Shown here piece by piece: positions 56,801 through 64,000 of a stretch of 64,000 bases of DNA. The translations under genes and the position numbers were made by a program. Origin of the DNA: Phycisphaerae bacterium (GTDB lineage: Bacteria > Planctomycetota > Phycisphaerae > Phycisphaerales > UBA1924); NCBI GenBank assembly GCA_016793805.1, contig JAEUIZ010000028.1, forward strand, positions 172,700-236,699, read 5' to 3'. Numbering within the stretch: position 1 is the first letter of the stretch; each line of letters begins with the position of its first letter. The notes under the pieces were generated by a model. The model was not told the DNA's origin. It saw only the letters and a program-made list of their open reading frames with translations, and did not search any database.

Positions 56801-58819
56801 TCCACTGGCGGGATCATCCAGGATGCCCCGATCTCCGTGGTCGGCGCGACCACGCTCGGGTCGCCCGGCTTCTTGATCGACCTGTCCGACGCCGCGAACG
56901 ACTTCGGCGGGGCGGTCTTGGTGACGGGTGCCTCGGGCGTCACGATCGCCGACGCCAACGATCTTCGCCTGGGCGCGATGGCCTCGGCGGGCGACGTGTC
57001 GCTCACCGCGGGCGGGGACCTGCTCGACGACCTGAACGCCTCGACGCGCGTCCAGGGCGACACCGTGACGCTCACCGCGGGCGGGGCCATGGGCGACTCG
57101 AACAATCGCGTGCAGACGCAGGCGAACCGCCTTGTGATCAACGGCGGAAGCGGGTTCGCGTTCGTGGGCGAGGCCGACGCCGTCACGCTCACCGCCGCCA
57201 GCGGGTCCAACGTGAACCTGCTGAACCAGACGGGCGACCTGACGATCGACACCGACATCGGAGGTCACTACAACCTCTGGCTCGAGGCGCTGGATGGGAA
57301 CATCGCCATCAACAGCACCGTCACGCTTGGCGGCGACGCGGGCACGCCCACCGGCGGGAGCTTCTCGGCCCGCGCGGCGCGCAACCTCACGATCCTCGGC
57401 ACGATCAACACGTCGGGCTTCACCGGCGCGGATGCCGCGGGCGACATCGACCTCGCCTGCGGGCTGGCCACCACGACCAACGCGCCGTTCAACGTCGAGA
57501 TCCCGACCTTCCTGCTCACGATCAACGGCGACCTCCTCGCCACGGGCGTGGGCGGGGACATCTTCCTGAACGCGTGGCCCGGGACGCCGCGGGCCGTGAC
57601 TGGCACGGCGACCATCCTCGTCAACCGGATCAATCCGATGGCCCTGCCCGACGCGGCGGGCAACCTGACGACGATCCTCAGCGGCGCCTCGGTCACGATG
57701 GGCCAGAACGAGAAACTGGTGGCCCTGGGCAACCTCGCCCTCGGCAGTTCCGGGACGCCGATGGCGCAAGCGACCCTGGGGGACGTCTCGGTCCTGGGCA
57801 ACCTCGATATCTACGCCAGCACGATCACGATCCTCCGCCGCGACCGGGCGAACATCCTCTCCCGCTCGCAGACGGGCGGGCTCTCGTCGTCGCAGGACCT
57901 CGGGACGGACATCATCGCGGGCGGGCAGATCACCCTCCAGGGCGCGGTCGGGGCGGGCGGAACGGGCGCGGGCGGCATCACGTTCTCCGACGTGGACGCG
58001 GACGTGGCCGGCGCGAGCGGATTCGATGTCCGCAAGTACGGGACGGGCTCGACGCAGATCACTCGGGCGTCGTTCGGGCTCGACGCGATGAACCTGCCGA
58101 CGAAACTCGACGGCATCGACGTGTACCTCGACCTGACCGCCCAGGGCCCGGGCCAGACGAACATCGCCGAGATCATCGCCGGCGCGGTGCCCAAGGAGAA
58201 GGGCGGCGAGGTCTCGCAGGCGTCGGGCCTGGACTCCGGGCAGAAGGCGAAACTCGAGCAGATGGGGATCGACCCGCGCGAACTCAAGGACCCGCGAGAC
58301 CTGCTCGCGACGCTCGTGGGCCGCGCGCTCTATGACGACTATCCCGCGTTCGGCGCCTCGGCCCCGGAGGCCCAGCGCTACCAGGTGACCGTCAACCGCC
58401 TGCCGTCGCCGGTGGTCGAGGACGTGCTGCGGGCGTATGAGGCGGTCTACTACAAGCCGGTGATCGACCCCGACACGGGCCGCCAGGCGGTGGACCCGCA
58501 GTCGGGCAGGCCGCTGACGACCTCGCGGAGTTCGGACATCCAGCAGATCTTCCGCGCGGCCTACGACCGGTACGGCGAGGTCTCGCAGGAGTTCAAGCCC
58601 GAGGAGTTCCGGGCTTATATCGAGACGAACCCCGCCGAGACCGAGGCGGCGCAAACGCTGCAACAACTCCGCGCGTTCTTCGATCGCGTCGATCGCCTGG
58701 GCCTTGGCCCGCGCGAGCGCTCGATCGTCCGCGGCGCGCTGCTGAACTACGTCAAGCCGCAGCAACTCCGCGGGCCGGGCGTGATGGAGACCATCGTCTT
58801 TGGCAGCCAGGGCGCCTGA
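50873..58819 (+). CDS. TpsA-type filamentous haemagglutinin-like exoprotein
   Basis: 2,648 residues. After a long signal peptide (about 1-35) comes a TPS/haemagglutinin N-domain (about 36-270): TINQTGAVTTIRAGNNAIIDYSRFNVG, FIQPGATSRVLNRVTGGDPTRIDGSLLANG, and the SNPSGIFFGG motif (N116-G119) recognised by TpsB. The central 1,900 residues are Gly/Thr/Asn/Ala-rich beta-helical repeats, including 70-residue tandem units (see repeat entry). The final 200 residues are different: charged, with helical character (QKAKLEQMGIDPRELKDPRDL, RQAVDPQSGRPLTTSRSS). It is probably a surface adhesin or matrix protein. Confidence 0.87.
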   Translation: MQSKPFFTGSVVGVGLGRFVFAAGALTALTAAAVAGPEGAQVVRGTATINQTGAVTTIRAGNNAIIDYSRFNVGTGETVRFIQPGATSRVLNRVTGGDPTRIDGSLLANGIVYISNPSGIFFGGRAIVSVGGLTAAAGTITNQDFLAGRDRFTGVTGSVVNRGTIRSAGSVNLVGQYVSNAGHIAVEEGTLTMTAGDEVYLGGREGGLMVRVSKETAAGGRAGVENSGTIRAKTSMLTAGDMYSLAIKNTGTITSKTVRLEGKGSGVVHVGGTIDARGGAGESGGNVTITGEKVGLFAATVDASGGTSGGRVRVGGSYQGLGDLRRADATYVSADSTIRADGGTNGGAGKGGRVIVWSEDYTNFQGAISARGGATGGDGGFAEVSSRQVLSFRGSADLRAERGAIGTLLLDPNDLTIQAAGTTTSVTNTAGVFETTADSAILTTGDLVTQLGLSDVTVQTANQVGSVQQGNITIADTITAPANANSLTLLAHNDILLNADIDFSASSGNVVLRADGVSANGVGRIDASGGGQVLMGSGGLAMTAGSGVGTLAAPVFTSGATTIAASSDTGGIFVRETTSAGLSIGTVAGTSGLASTTSGNIQVNNSAGSITIDQPISSAGQVLIQATDGVTFNANASSVGIFRVFADTNTDGTGTLGVANGVTITSGLDFTGDAADVAITGTGAITVSAAASNLLLRPSTPALTIGLGGAAGNFALSAAELLNLSPGSTGQVDIGFATSVGGDATINTLSVPYSMVVRGDNVELAAAQVLTMSGVGRRLTLIGTDVDLNGSITAGTNEVVLRPPSAGDAMDLGVGVPTANFVLTNTDFNNITSASNVRIGLGANTGTGAVTVGTLNLLNGYTLEVRGGATTIDSLTSTAGVTFNASTGNVTVGSIGTGAASVSITSVAGSILDDAPDNTADITTTGSVTLSAATAIGAGGSTLDLDVGTVTSAAATTGGVFLSLLDGDSGGVTVASVSAGNTVLIDSPGVASGAFTLTSITSGAGGVTVSNTGNLVLGTISAAGQAASFASTGGSVLDDGTQGTRVTAGTATFTATTGAVGASGTGDIDTDTSTSVSASSGAGGVFIREANALTIAALTTTGNGNASLVTDAGNITQSSAITVAGLTTLNAAGGNADVILNTAGNSFGTAGVQTTARDATIRGNGLVRLGTSSIGNDLTVTSDTGNIDDNGVATVGRAATFTTAANNATITLDQLSVSATGGGAGISVNTTGANAHATIVNAIDTVLRTSSIGGNLAVTATTGNLTDSGTVTVAGNAAFTTAAANADINLDQLAVGATSTISVTTTGSNGDATIRNANTVILGTSTVGRDFVVEAFSGAITDSGISTVAGSMSLLANGAGGGVDVDLLRVGTSLVPTSILCNTAGDATIVNAFGVGFGGSIVGALTLTTTAGAITTTGATNVGGMTMLTANGLGGAITMTGLNASMAVGLSTVGNATITNAQALDLKASTVGGNLVASATAGGVTDSGVVNVTGMATFVANGGGAVVNMDQLNVAGSVGVVTTGNAIVVNAQALDLKASTIGGNLTATATAGAITDSDLVSVGGMATLTANGAGGLINVDQFSLGAMGIALNTTGSATLATTGPLNLKASTIGGDLMATAGAGAITDSGAVNVSGMAMLFANGAGGSIDVDQVIAGSGIGVSTVGNATVAAASSLALKASTVGGDLAATAANGTLTDTGTIAVSGNATLTAGGLAGSITMDQLAVAGTVAVNSTNDATIVDTGGLRLAASTVGGNLFATAAGGTLDDSGTVTVLGNASLTTGGLNSDIDADQLAVAGQVFLTAGRDARVINATALTLGTGAIGRDLVAIATTGDMTDGGTLSVGRNAAFTTLASGATINLDQLAVGERIALSTNGTGSDATIVNASGILLGGASVGGNLSVTATLGSISDVAMILPQGNATFTTLQPGGNITLAQTTMQANRTLSLNTASGGSASVMHSGALRMGASSIGGDLSLSSTGGIIQDAPISVVGATTLGSPGFLIDLSDAANDFGGAVLVTGASGVTIADANDLRLGAMASAGDVSLTAGGDLLDDLNASTRVQGDTVTLTAGGAMGDSNNRVQTQANRLVINGGSGFAFVGEADAVTLTAASGSNVNLLNQTGDLTIDTDIGGHYNLWLEALDGNIAINSTVTLGGDAGTPTGGSFSARAARNLTILGTINTSGFTGADAAGDIDLACGLATTTNAPFNVEIPTFLLTINGDLLATGVGGDIFLNAWPGTPRAVTGTATILVNRINPMALPDAAGNLTTILSGASVTMGQNEKLVALGNLALGSSGTPMAQATLGDVSVLGNLDIYASTITILRRDRANILSRSQTGGLSSSQDLGTDIIAGGQITLQGAVGAGGTGAGGITFSDVDADVAGASGFDVRKYGTGSTQITRASFGLDAMNLPTKLDGIDVYLDLTAQGPGQTNIAEIIAGAVPKEKGGEVSQASGLDSGQKAKLEQMGIDPRELKDPRDLLATLVGRALYDDYPAFGASAPEAQRYQVTVNRLPSPVVEDVLRAYEAVYYKPVIDPDTGRQAVDPQSGRPLTTSRSSDIQQIFRAAYDRYGEVSQEFKPEEFRAYIETNPAETEAAQTLQQLRAFFDRVDRLGLGPRERSIVRGALLNYVKPQQLRGPGVMETIVFGSQGA
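54370..56560 (+). repeat. 70-residue (210-bp) tandem repeats in the TpsA-like protein
   Basis: Units of the form LDLKAST(V/I)GGNL.A.A..G.ITDSG.V.V.G.ATL.ANG..G.I..DQL.V......T.GNATI.NA. The AAGGCCTC-type core occurs at 55271, 55481, 55694, 55904 and 56114, with diverged copies near 56324 and upstream. Spacings are 210, 213, 210, 210 and 210 bp. The upstream copies (54379, 54614, 54839) are spaced about 225-235 bp and more diverged. The strict period suggests recent duplication, possible by slippage or recombination. Confidence 0.8.
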
Positions 58820-59154
58820 CCGATCGCGCCCGGCGAGACGTGACGGCATCGAACCGGGGCATCCGCCCCTCTGGTTGTATTGCCGTCGCCATGCCGCGAC
58901 GTCGCCAGACACCCCGGAGGATGGAGCCCGCGTCGCTCACGCGGCGGCGCGGGCGTTTGGTTGGGTACGGGCGACGATCGGCCCGCGGTTATCGAGCCCG
59001 GACTGGGTGCGACGCTCGCGCCGATCGCACTGACTGCGCCGACTATCGTGAAGGCGATCGTCGTGCCGGTCTCGGGCGCGGTGAAGTCCCGCGGGCGGAA
59101 GACGGATGCCATGAGGGAATCGTGCGGGACGCTTCGAACCGCTCGGAGGTCGTC
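58820..59154. other. Intergenic region between TpsA and pseudopilin genes
   Basis: 335 bp. A hairpin GCCCGCG (58926-58932)/CGCGGGC (58948-58954) is followed by GTTTGGTT, a weak terminator candidate for the long tps transcript. Nothing else is supported; frames crossing it are noise. Confidence 0.5.
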
Positions 59155-59610
59155 ATGGCTGCTCTGGCTCATCGTCGTTCGCGCGCACGCGGCTTCACGC
59201 TGATCGAACTCGTCGCCGTGATCGTGGTGCTGGCCATCCTCTCGGGCGTCGCGATTCCCAAGTACTTCGATTACTCCGCCAGCGCGAAGGCCTCGGCGGT
59301 CAAGGGCGCGCTCTCCGCCGTGCGCACGAGCATCGCCGCCTTCCACGCGAGCGCGACTCCCGACGGGACCGGAGCCTACCCGACGCTGGCGCAACTCCAG
59401 GCCCTCGGACCGGTGTTGCGGGGGCCCGTGCCCGCGAACCCGTACCTCACAGGCGCGGACGCGAGCGTGGGCACGATCGTCATCTCAGGAACCTGGGCCG
59501 CGATCCCGCCCGTCGAGGCCGTAGGTTCCAAGACCGGCGGGTGGCGCTACGACGCGGCCGCCGGGAAGTTCTGGGCGAACAGCAACGGCGTGGGCGAGCA
59601 CACCTGGTAA
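59155..59610 (+). CDS. Type II secretion/type IV pilin-like prepilin (GspG-like)
   Basis: 151 residues with the prepilin signature RGFTLIELVAVIVVLAILSGVAIPKYFDY; the likely peptidase site is G13/F14 with E18 at mature position 5. After the conserved helix the protein has a small globular domain. The ATG follows CGGAGGTCGTC. Neighbouring genes downstream encode the inner-membrane assembly platform, so it is probably a pseudopilin of that system. Whether T2SS or T4P is unclear. Confidence 0.88.
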   Translation: MAALAHRRSRARGFTLIELVAVIVVLAILSGVAIPKYFDYSASAKASAVKGALSAVRTSIAAFHASATPDGTGAYPTLAQLQALGPVLRGPVPANPYLTGADASVGTIVISGTWAAIPPVEAVGSKTGGWRYDAAAGKFWANSNGVGEHTW

Positions 59611-59698
59611 CGCTCGCGCTCTCCACCCTCGGGCTCAACTGCGCGACCGGGCTCAGGTCGATTCCGGTCGCGACGATCGTCCCTGCCGGAGGCCGGCC

Positions 59699-61132
59699 CT
59701 GAGCCGACATCGCGTCATCATCGAACTCTGGCCCGAGCGGCTGCGCGTGTCGGCGGCCGCCGATTGCGGCGTCGTCGACTGTCGCGAGCGGGCGCTCGCC
59801 GAGCCCGCCTACCGCGAGCAGTGGCCCGCGATCCTCGATCGCCTCCAGGGCCCGCTCTGCGAACTGGCAGGCGAGATGGATGTCTCGGGCGCCGCGGCGA
59901 GAGTGGTCTATTGGGCGCCCTCGAGCGTCGTCGGCGTGCTCAGTTGCCCGGCACATGCGGGCGATGCGGCCGCCAGGGATGCCGCATGCCGGGCGCTCGC
60001 CGAAACGTCGGGACTCTCGCTGGCCGAGCACCCGTGGGCCCTCCGACCGCTCGCAACGGACACGTCCGCGACGGGCCGGCGGCACACGCTGGGCGTCATC
60101 GAGCGAGACTCTGTCGCTGACGCCCTGCACACCTGGGTCGTCCGTGCCGGGCTCGAGCCCGAGGGAGCCGTCCCGGGGTCCGCGGTCGGGTTGATCGCGG
60201 CCGCGGACGAGGCCTCGGCCCAGAGTCTCGCGTCTCCCTGCGTCGCGGTGCACATCGGGGAACAGGACTCGGCGATCGCGGTCGGCGCCGGGGGTTCTCT
60301 CCGGCTCACGCGCCGGCTGCCGATCGGCGCGGACGCGCTCCTTCCGCCGGCGCGCCCGGCCCTGCAACGATGCGTCGCGGAGATCCGCGACTCCGTGCTC
60401 GTCGGGCTTGACGAACCAGATCGGCCCGATGCCGCGATCGTGTGCATCGGCCCCGGCGCCGAAGTCCCGGGGCTCGCCGGAGTGCTGGCCGAGCAGTGCG
60501 GCTTGACGCTCGCGCCGTCGGGCATGCCGCGCGACCTCGATGAGATTCTCAACGCCGATCCGCCGCTGATCCTCCCCCGTGCCGTGCACGCCGCCTCGCA
60601 GGGGCGTCGGCTCAAGCGAGTCCTTATCGCCGGCTTCTCGGCCGCAGGCATGCTCATCGCGGTTGATGGGATCCACGCCCACTCACAACTCTCGTCGCTG
60701 CAACGCCAGATCGAGCGCCTTCGCGGCCGCAAGAGCGAACTCGAGCCCGTCCTGGCCACGCGACGCGCGGCACTGACCCTCGGCCAGGGCGTCTCCGCCG
60801 CACGCGCCCAGATCGCATCGAGGCTCGGGCCGATGGCGGCGTGGGACGGCGTGCTCGCGCTCCTCGCGCAGAACACGCCCGAATCGATCCGGCTCGGGTC
60901 GCTCTCCTTCTCGCTCGAAGACGGTCGCGCCGTCTGCTCCATCGAAGGCCACGCGGCGGGAGCGGACTCCGACGCCACGCTGGCCGGGTATCTCGACTCG
61001 CTGAGCACGTCATCGCTCGTGCAGGACTGCCGCCTCGGCGCCACGCCGCGCACCGAGTCCGGCGGCTCGATCTCCTTCAACCTGCGAATGACCATCACGG
61101 GCCTGCCGTCCCTCGCGGAGGTCAATCCATGA
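59699..61132 (+). CDS. GspL/PilM-PilN-like assembly protein (CTG start)
   Basis: 477 residues. The N-terminal region (RHRVIIELWPERLRV..., then ASKHA-like strands) followed by a membrane span near 306-324 (VLIAGFSAAGMLIAV), a short coiled-coil (SLQRQIERLRGRKSELEPV) and a periplasmic domain ending with FNLRMTITGLP gives the layout of GspL, or of fused PilM and PilN. No in-frame ATG precedes it; a CTG at 59699 has GGAGG 6 nt upstream, a GTG at 59747 has none, so CTG is the likely start. It would anchor the pseudopilus motor. Its stop overlaps the next start (ATGA). Confidence 0.75.
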   Translation: MSRHRVIIELWPERLRVSAAADCGVVDCRERALAEPAYREQWPAILDRLQGPLCELAGEMDVSGAAARVVYWAPSSVVGVLSCPAHAGDAAARDAACRALAETSGLSLAEHPWALRPLATDTSATGRRHTLGVIERDSVADALHTWVVRAGLEPEGAVPGSAVGLIAAADEASAQSLASPCVAVHIGEQDSAIAVGAGGSLRLTRRLPIGADALLPPARPALQRCVAEIRDSVLVGLDEPDRPDAAIVCIGPGAEVPGLAGVLAEQCGLTLAPSGMPRDLDEILNADPPLILPRAVHAASQGRRLKRVLIAGFSAAGMLIAVDGIHAHSQLSSLQRQIERLRGRKSELEPVLATRRAALTLGQGVSAARAQIASRLGPMAAWDGVLALLAQNTPESIRLGSLSFSLEDGRAVCSIEGHAAGADSDATLAGYLDSLSTSSLVQDCRLGATPRTESGGSISFNLRMTITGLPSLAEVNP

Positions 61133-61704
61133 ACCGCGAACTGCTCGCGCCGACGGCGATCGGGCTGGCCGTGTGCGTCGGGGGCTACATGATGGCCGTC
61201 CAGCCCGCCGCCGAGCGCGTTAGCGCGGCCCGGATGGAAGTGGCGGCGCTGGAGCGAGACGTGCGCGAGGGCGAGGCCGCGCTCGCCCAGATGCCCGAAC
61301 TGACCCGCGCCGCCCGCGAGGCCCGCGTCCAGGCCGCGACCATCGAGGAGCACTCGCGATTCGCACGCGACGAGCGGGCGCTCCTCGCGACCGTCAGCAG
61401 CGTCGCGGCCTACCACGGCGTCGAACTCGAGCACGTCGCCGTCGACCGGACCGATCCCGACGCAACGCCCTCGAACGCCGGGCCCCTGGCCTCCGCCGGC
61501 CTCTCCCTGACGGCCCGCGGCGACTACTCGGCGATGATCCCGTTCTTCCGAGCGCTGCGCACCGACCTGGGCTTTGCGGCCGTCGTCTCGGTCCGCCTCA
61601 CCCCGCTCCCCGAGCCGGGCCGGGTGCGGGCCGAGGTCCGGCTCCACCACTTCGGCTTCGACACCTCGCCCGAGCCCGCATCCGATCCGGGACGCACGCC
61701 ATGA
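61129..61704 (+). CDS. GspM/PilO-like protein
   Basis: 191 residues: one N-terminal membrane span (6-24), a coiled-coil (about 33-85, AARMEVAALERDVREGEAALAQMPEL) and a C-terminal ferredoxin-like domain (RGDYSAMIPFFRALRTDLGFAAVVSVRLTPLPEPG) as in PilO/GspM. It starts at the ATGA overlap with the previous gene. It would form, with GspL, the inner-membrane assembly platform. Confidence 0.72.
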   Translation: MNRELLAPTAIGLAVCVGGYMMAVQPAAERVSAARMEVAALERDVREGEAALAQMPELTRAAREARVQAATIEEHSRFARDERALLATVSSVAAYHGVELEHVAVDRTDPDATPSNAGPLASAGLSLTARGDYSAMIPFFRALRTDLGFAAVVSVRLTPLPEPGRVRAEVRLHHFGFDTSPEPASDPGRTP

Positions 61705-62192
61705 AGACGACGCACCGCACCAGATGGACCCATATCGCGGCCCTCTGCGGGCCATTCGCCGCCGTCGCGCTCACGCGCTTCGTGCTCCAGCCAGCGCCCA
61801 GCGCCGCGCACGCGGGCCAGCCCCCGGTCTCGGCTCCCCACGAGTTGCCGAAGTCGCTCTCGGCTCTCAAGGCCACGCAAGCCCAGGCGACGGAAGAGAT
61901 CCGAACGCTGCAACGAGCCTCGGCTCGCTCGCCGATGGACCACGCATCGGCGTACGCCACGCCCGACGCACCGACGCCCTCGCACACCGACCCGTTCGAT
62001 GGCCTCTCGCTCCGCTCGGTCGTGGGCAACGCCCAAGGCGGGCTCGCCACGATCAACGGCCGAGTCTATCGCCCCGGGGACACGATCCCGCCGGGGCTGG
62101 TGCTCGTCTCGATCGACGCCAGGAGCGCGACCGTCGAGGTCCGCGCCGCCGACGGCTCAACGCGCACGATCGCCCGGACTCGAAAGAAGTAG
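61701..62192 (+). CDS. GspC/PilP-like protein
   Basis: 163 residues with one N-terminal span (about 11-30), a Pro/Ala-rich linker (35-95) and a small C-terminal domain (LSLRSVVGNAQGGLATINGRVYRPGDTIPPGLVLVSIDARSATVEVRAADG, about 102-155) resembling the HR/PilP domain that contacts the secretin. It overlaps the preceding gene (ATGA). It closes the secretion cluster, which lacks a secretin, ATPase and platform protein in this window; these may be elsewhere. Confidence 0.68.
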   Translation: MKTTHRTRWTHIAALCGPFAAVALTRFVLQPAPSAAHAGQPPVSAPHELPKSLSALKATQAQATEEIRTLQRASARSPMDHASAYATPDAPTPSHTDPFDGLSLRSVVGNAQGGLATINGRVYRPGDTIPPGLVLVSIDARSATVEVRAADGSTRTIARTRKK

Positions 62193-62201
62193 CCGACGGG
62201 C

Positions 62202-63149
62202 TCAGGCGGGCTCGATCCCCAGCCTCGAGGCCTTCTCACGCCACTCCTGCTGCTCGCGCGCGTTGTCCGACGCCAGGGCCCCGGAGCCACCCGCCGCCCG
62301 ATCGCGCAGCGCCTCGACCTCCAGCCGCGTGAGCCGGATCGCGTCGAGTTCGTAGTCGCGGAACGCCTCCATCGTGATCGGGACGATCGGCGCGATCAGG
62401 TCGTGCATCGCGCGGGCATACGCACGGATCTCGGCCTGCGCGTGCGCGTCCATTCGCAGCGACAGGAACCGCAGGATGTTGTGCAGGTCGCACTTCCAGT
62501 ACCACTGCGTGTACACGCTCACCGGGAGCCCGATGCGCGCCAACTCGCGCGACACGCCCGCCTCCGTCAGTTTCGCGTACTTCGTGTACAGCGCCTCGGC
62601 CTCCTCGAGGTACCGCAGGAAGTCCTCGGCCGTGCGCAGCCCTTCATCCTCGGCCCTCGGCGTGTCGCCGCTCCCCCGCTCCGCTCCCTTCACGACGAAC
62701 GTCTCATCGCCTCCCTGCTTGTTCGCCTTGCTCTGCTTGCGCACCTCCTCGATCGTCGGGCGATAGAACTGATCGGGGATGATCGAGTACCTCCCGGAAT
62801 ACTCGTTCACGTTCGCGGTCCGATGCCGGATCCACTGCCGCGCGATGAAGATCGGCATCGCGACGTGGAACTTGAACTCGATCATCTCGAAGGGCGTGGT
62901 GTGCCGATGCCGCAGCAGGTACCGGATCAGCCCGCGGTCCTCGCTCCGCTTCTTCGTGCCCAGCCCATACGACACCCGCGCCGCCTGCGCGATCGCCGCG
63001 TCCGCCGTCTGGCCCTCGGGCACCAGCCTCGGCATCGCGTCGATGAGCGCCACGAACCCGTGCTCATGCACCCGCACCTCGTGGCGCACGCACCCGCCCA
63101 ACACGTCGATCAGCGGCACGTCGGCCTGGACTCGGTTTACCTCGGGCAT
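62202..63149 (-). CDS. thyX: Flavin-dependent thymidylate synthase ThyX
   Basis: 315 residues. ThyX makes dTMP from dUMP using FAD and methylene-tetrahydrofolate. The diagnostic motif RHRTANVNEYSGRY is at 108-121. Longer than average (about 220-250) because of a linker of about 30 residues near KQSKANKQGGDETFVVKGAERGSGDTPRAEDEG (hydrophilic). The ATG at 63149 was chosen; a TTG lies two codons upstream. TACGCT ends 5 nt before the ATG and no SD is present. Confidence 0.96.
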   Translation of the reverse strand: MPEVNRVQADVPLIDVLGGCVRHEVRVHEHGFVALIDAMPRLVPEGQTADAAIAQAARVSYGLGTKKRSEDRGLIRYLLRHRHTTPFEMIEFKFHVAMPIFIARQWIRHRTANVNEYSGRYSIIPDQFYRPTIEEVRKQSKANKQGGDETFVVKGAERGSGDTPRAEDEGLRTAEDFLRYLEEAEALYTKYAKLTEAGVSRELARIGLPVSVYTQWYWKCDLHNILRFLSLRMDAHAQAEIRAYARAMHDLIAPIVPITMEAFRDYELDAIRLTRLEVEALRDRAAGGSGALASDNAREQQEWREKASRLGIEPA

Positions 63150-63251
63150 GGGCAAGCGTACTGCCGATCGGGGCGCGCGTCGATCCGTGGCTGTCGGTTG
63201 CGCCCCCCACCCCGACCACCGCCGCCGCGTCGGGCCGCGCTCCTGCCTCGA

Positions 63252-63902
63252 TCAGCCACCGCACGCCGCCACGAGCCGCCGGAACAGGCCCAGCCCCAGG
63301 CCGTCGTCCTCGGTCCGCTCCGGGTGCCACTGCACGCCCACGTAGAACGGCCTCGACGGATCGGCCACGCCCTCGATCGTCCCATCCTCGGCCCGCGCGA
63401 TCACCCGCAGCCGCCCCGCGTCGCGCACCGCCTGGTGGTGGTTCGAGTCGATCCGCCCGGCCCCCAACTCGCCCACCACCGCGTGCGTCCCGCGATGCGC
63501 CCCGGCGCTGGCCAGCGTCTCGGGCAGGTGCTGGTTCAGGTCGCCCCCGGCGTGCAGCGCCATCCACTGCATCCCCAGGCAGATGCCCAGCACCGGCACC
63601 TCCGGCCGGCGCTCCAGCGCCCGCAGCAACGCCAACTCGTACTCCTGCCGCCGCGCATGCACCACCTTCGCCGCCGGATGCGTCGGCCTGCCGAACGGCT
63701 CCATCCGCGGATCGCCCCCGCCCGTGAGCACAAGCCCATCGCACATCGCCGCGTGCCGATCCGCCAGCGCCGCGATCGGGGGCAGCAGCATCGGCTCACC
63801 CCCCGCGCGGGCCACCGCGTTCGAATACGCCAGCGCGCTGCTCGCCCGCACCACGCCCGACTCCTCCGACACGTCGCAGGTAATCCCGATGATCGGCGGC
63901 AT
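63252..63902 (-). CDS. Class I glutamine amidotransferase (PuuD/GGH-like gamma-glutamyl hydrolase)
   Basis: 216 residues. The catalytic triad is visible: nucleophile C108 in GICLGMQ, H193 and E195 in WHPE. IDSNHHQAVRD is the substrate-loop signature of the peptidase C26 family, which cleaves gamma-glutamyl bonds (for example gamma-glutamyl-GABA). GGAGG lies upstream of the ATG. It is divergent from the last gene in the window. Confidence 0.88.
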   Translation of the reverse strand: MPPIIGITCDVSEESGVVRASSALAYSNAVARAGGEPMLLPPIAALADRHAAMCDGLVLTGGGDPRMEPFGRPTHPAAKVVHARRQEYELALLRALERRPEVPVLGICLGMQWMALHAGGDLNQHLPETLASAGAHRGTHAVVGELGAGRIDSNHHQAVRDAGRLRVIARAEDGTIEGVADPSRPFYVGVQWHPERTEDDGLGLGLFRRLVAACGG

Positions 63903-63935
63903 CGGCCCTCCGTGCTTGCCCGATACACTCGCCGC

Positions 63936-64000
63936 ATGTCCACGCGTGCGGCCGTCGTCATGCTAGCGGTCACGCTCCTCCTGGGCGTCGTGGCATTCGT
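63936..64000 (+). CDS. N-terminus of an unidentified protein (3' partial)
   Basis: ATG at 63936 followed by an open frame to the window end: STRAAVVMLAVTLLLGVVAF, which looks like a signal peptide or first membrane span. TACACT ends 6 nt before the ATG, so it may be transcribed leaderless. The rest is outside the window. Confidence 0.5.
   Translation, partial: MSTRAAVVMLAVTLLLGVVAF

Noticed and set aside
59040..59154. A c-di-GMP (GEMM) riboswitch before the pilin
   Set aside because: The conserved core and tetraloop-receptor pieces of the GEMM motif are not present.
58840..59610. A 256-residue protein ending in the pilin
   Set aside because: The upstream 105 codons have no homology and the pilin has its own SD and prepilin leader at 59155.

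Overview
The window is high-GC DNA from a planctomycete, most likely class Phycisphaerae. This is judged from gene content only: a PEP-CTERM-like autotransporter-type surface protein, two secreted proteins with short C-terminal dockerin-like NVNDF..CFL repeats, EF-Tu with a KGGTVRD..KTVTI switch I, many secreted beta-rich proteins and a Gld-type ABC cluster. It looks like chromosomal housekeeping and cell-envelope sequence. I see no CRISPR array, IS element, phage block or rRNA operon.

Layout. 0-7.5 kb: the end of a surface protein, a small membrane protein, then a TroABCD-like metal ABC operon on the minus strand, divergent from a DtxR/MntR-type regulator with a perfect palindrome between them. 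Both permeases carry a DtxR-like domain at their C-terminus. 7.6-10 kb: a membrane protein and a Tat-exported metallophosphoesterase. 10.4-13.8 kb: the translation/secretion cluster tRNA-Thr(GGT)-tuf-rpmG-tRNA-Trp-secE-nusG. 13.9-22.9 kb: a large guanidino-modifying-enzyme-like protein, a GldA/GldF/GldG-like ABC cluster with a DUF4340 protein, then a Zn-type ABC ATPase and permease with a 61-codon overlapping ORF.

23.2-23.4 kb holds the oddest element: a short, strongly structured transcript-like unit with 15 nt identical to the complement of the 16S rRNA 3' end, a 12-codon ORF with two Cys codons, three hairpins and an intrinsic terminator. 23.4-34.6 kb: an FG-GAP propeller protein, zwf, two dockerin-type proteins, comB, hflX, tRNA-Thr(CGT), mnmA, an SDR, tRNA-Gly and a lipoprotein. 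34.7-45.3 kb: a minus-strand run with a glycosyltransferase, a peptide/oligopeptide ABC importer (two OppC-like and one OppB-like permease, a binding protein, OppD, no OppF) and a second ABC exporter pair. 45.4-48.6 kb: a methyltransferase, a UbiD-family decarboxylase and rsfS.

48.8-58.8 kb is a two-partner secretion locus: a TpsB-like outer-membrane transporter and a 2,648-residue TpsA-like exoprotein with 70-residue repeats. 59.1-62.2 kb is a pseudopilin/secretion cluster (GspG-like pilin, PilM/GspL-like, GspM/PilO-like, GspC/PilP-like). 62.2-64 kb holds thyX, a glutamine amidotransferase and the start of a further gene.

Signals. Several genes have SD sequences and canonical TTGAC(C/T)-16/17-TAnnnT promoters, especially the tRNA genes. 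A separate set of nine genes lacks an SD and has a TAnnnT box ending 5-6 nt before the start codon, the layout expected of leaderless mRNAs. All assignments come from reading the sequence; no database search was run.
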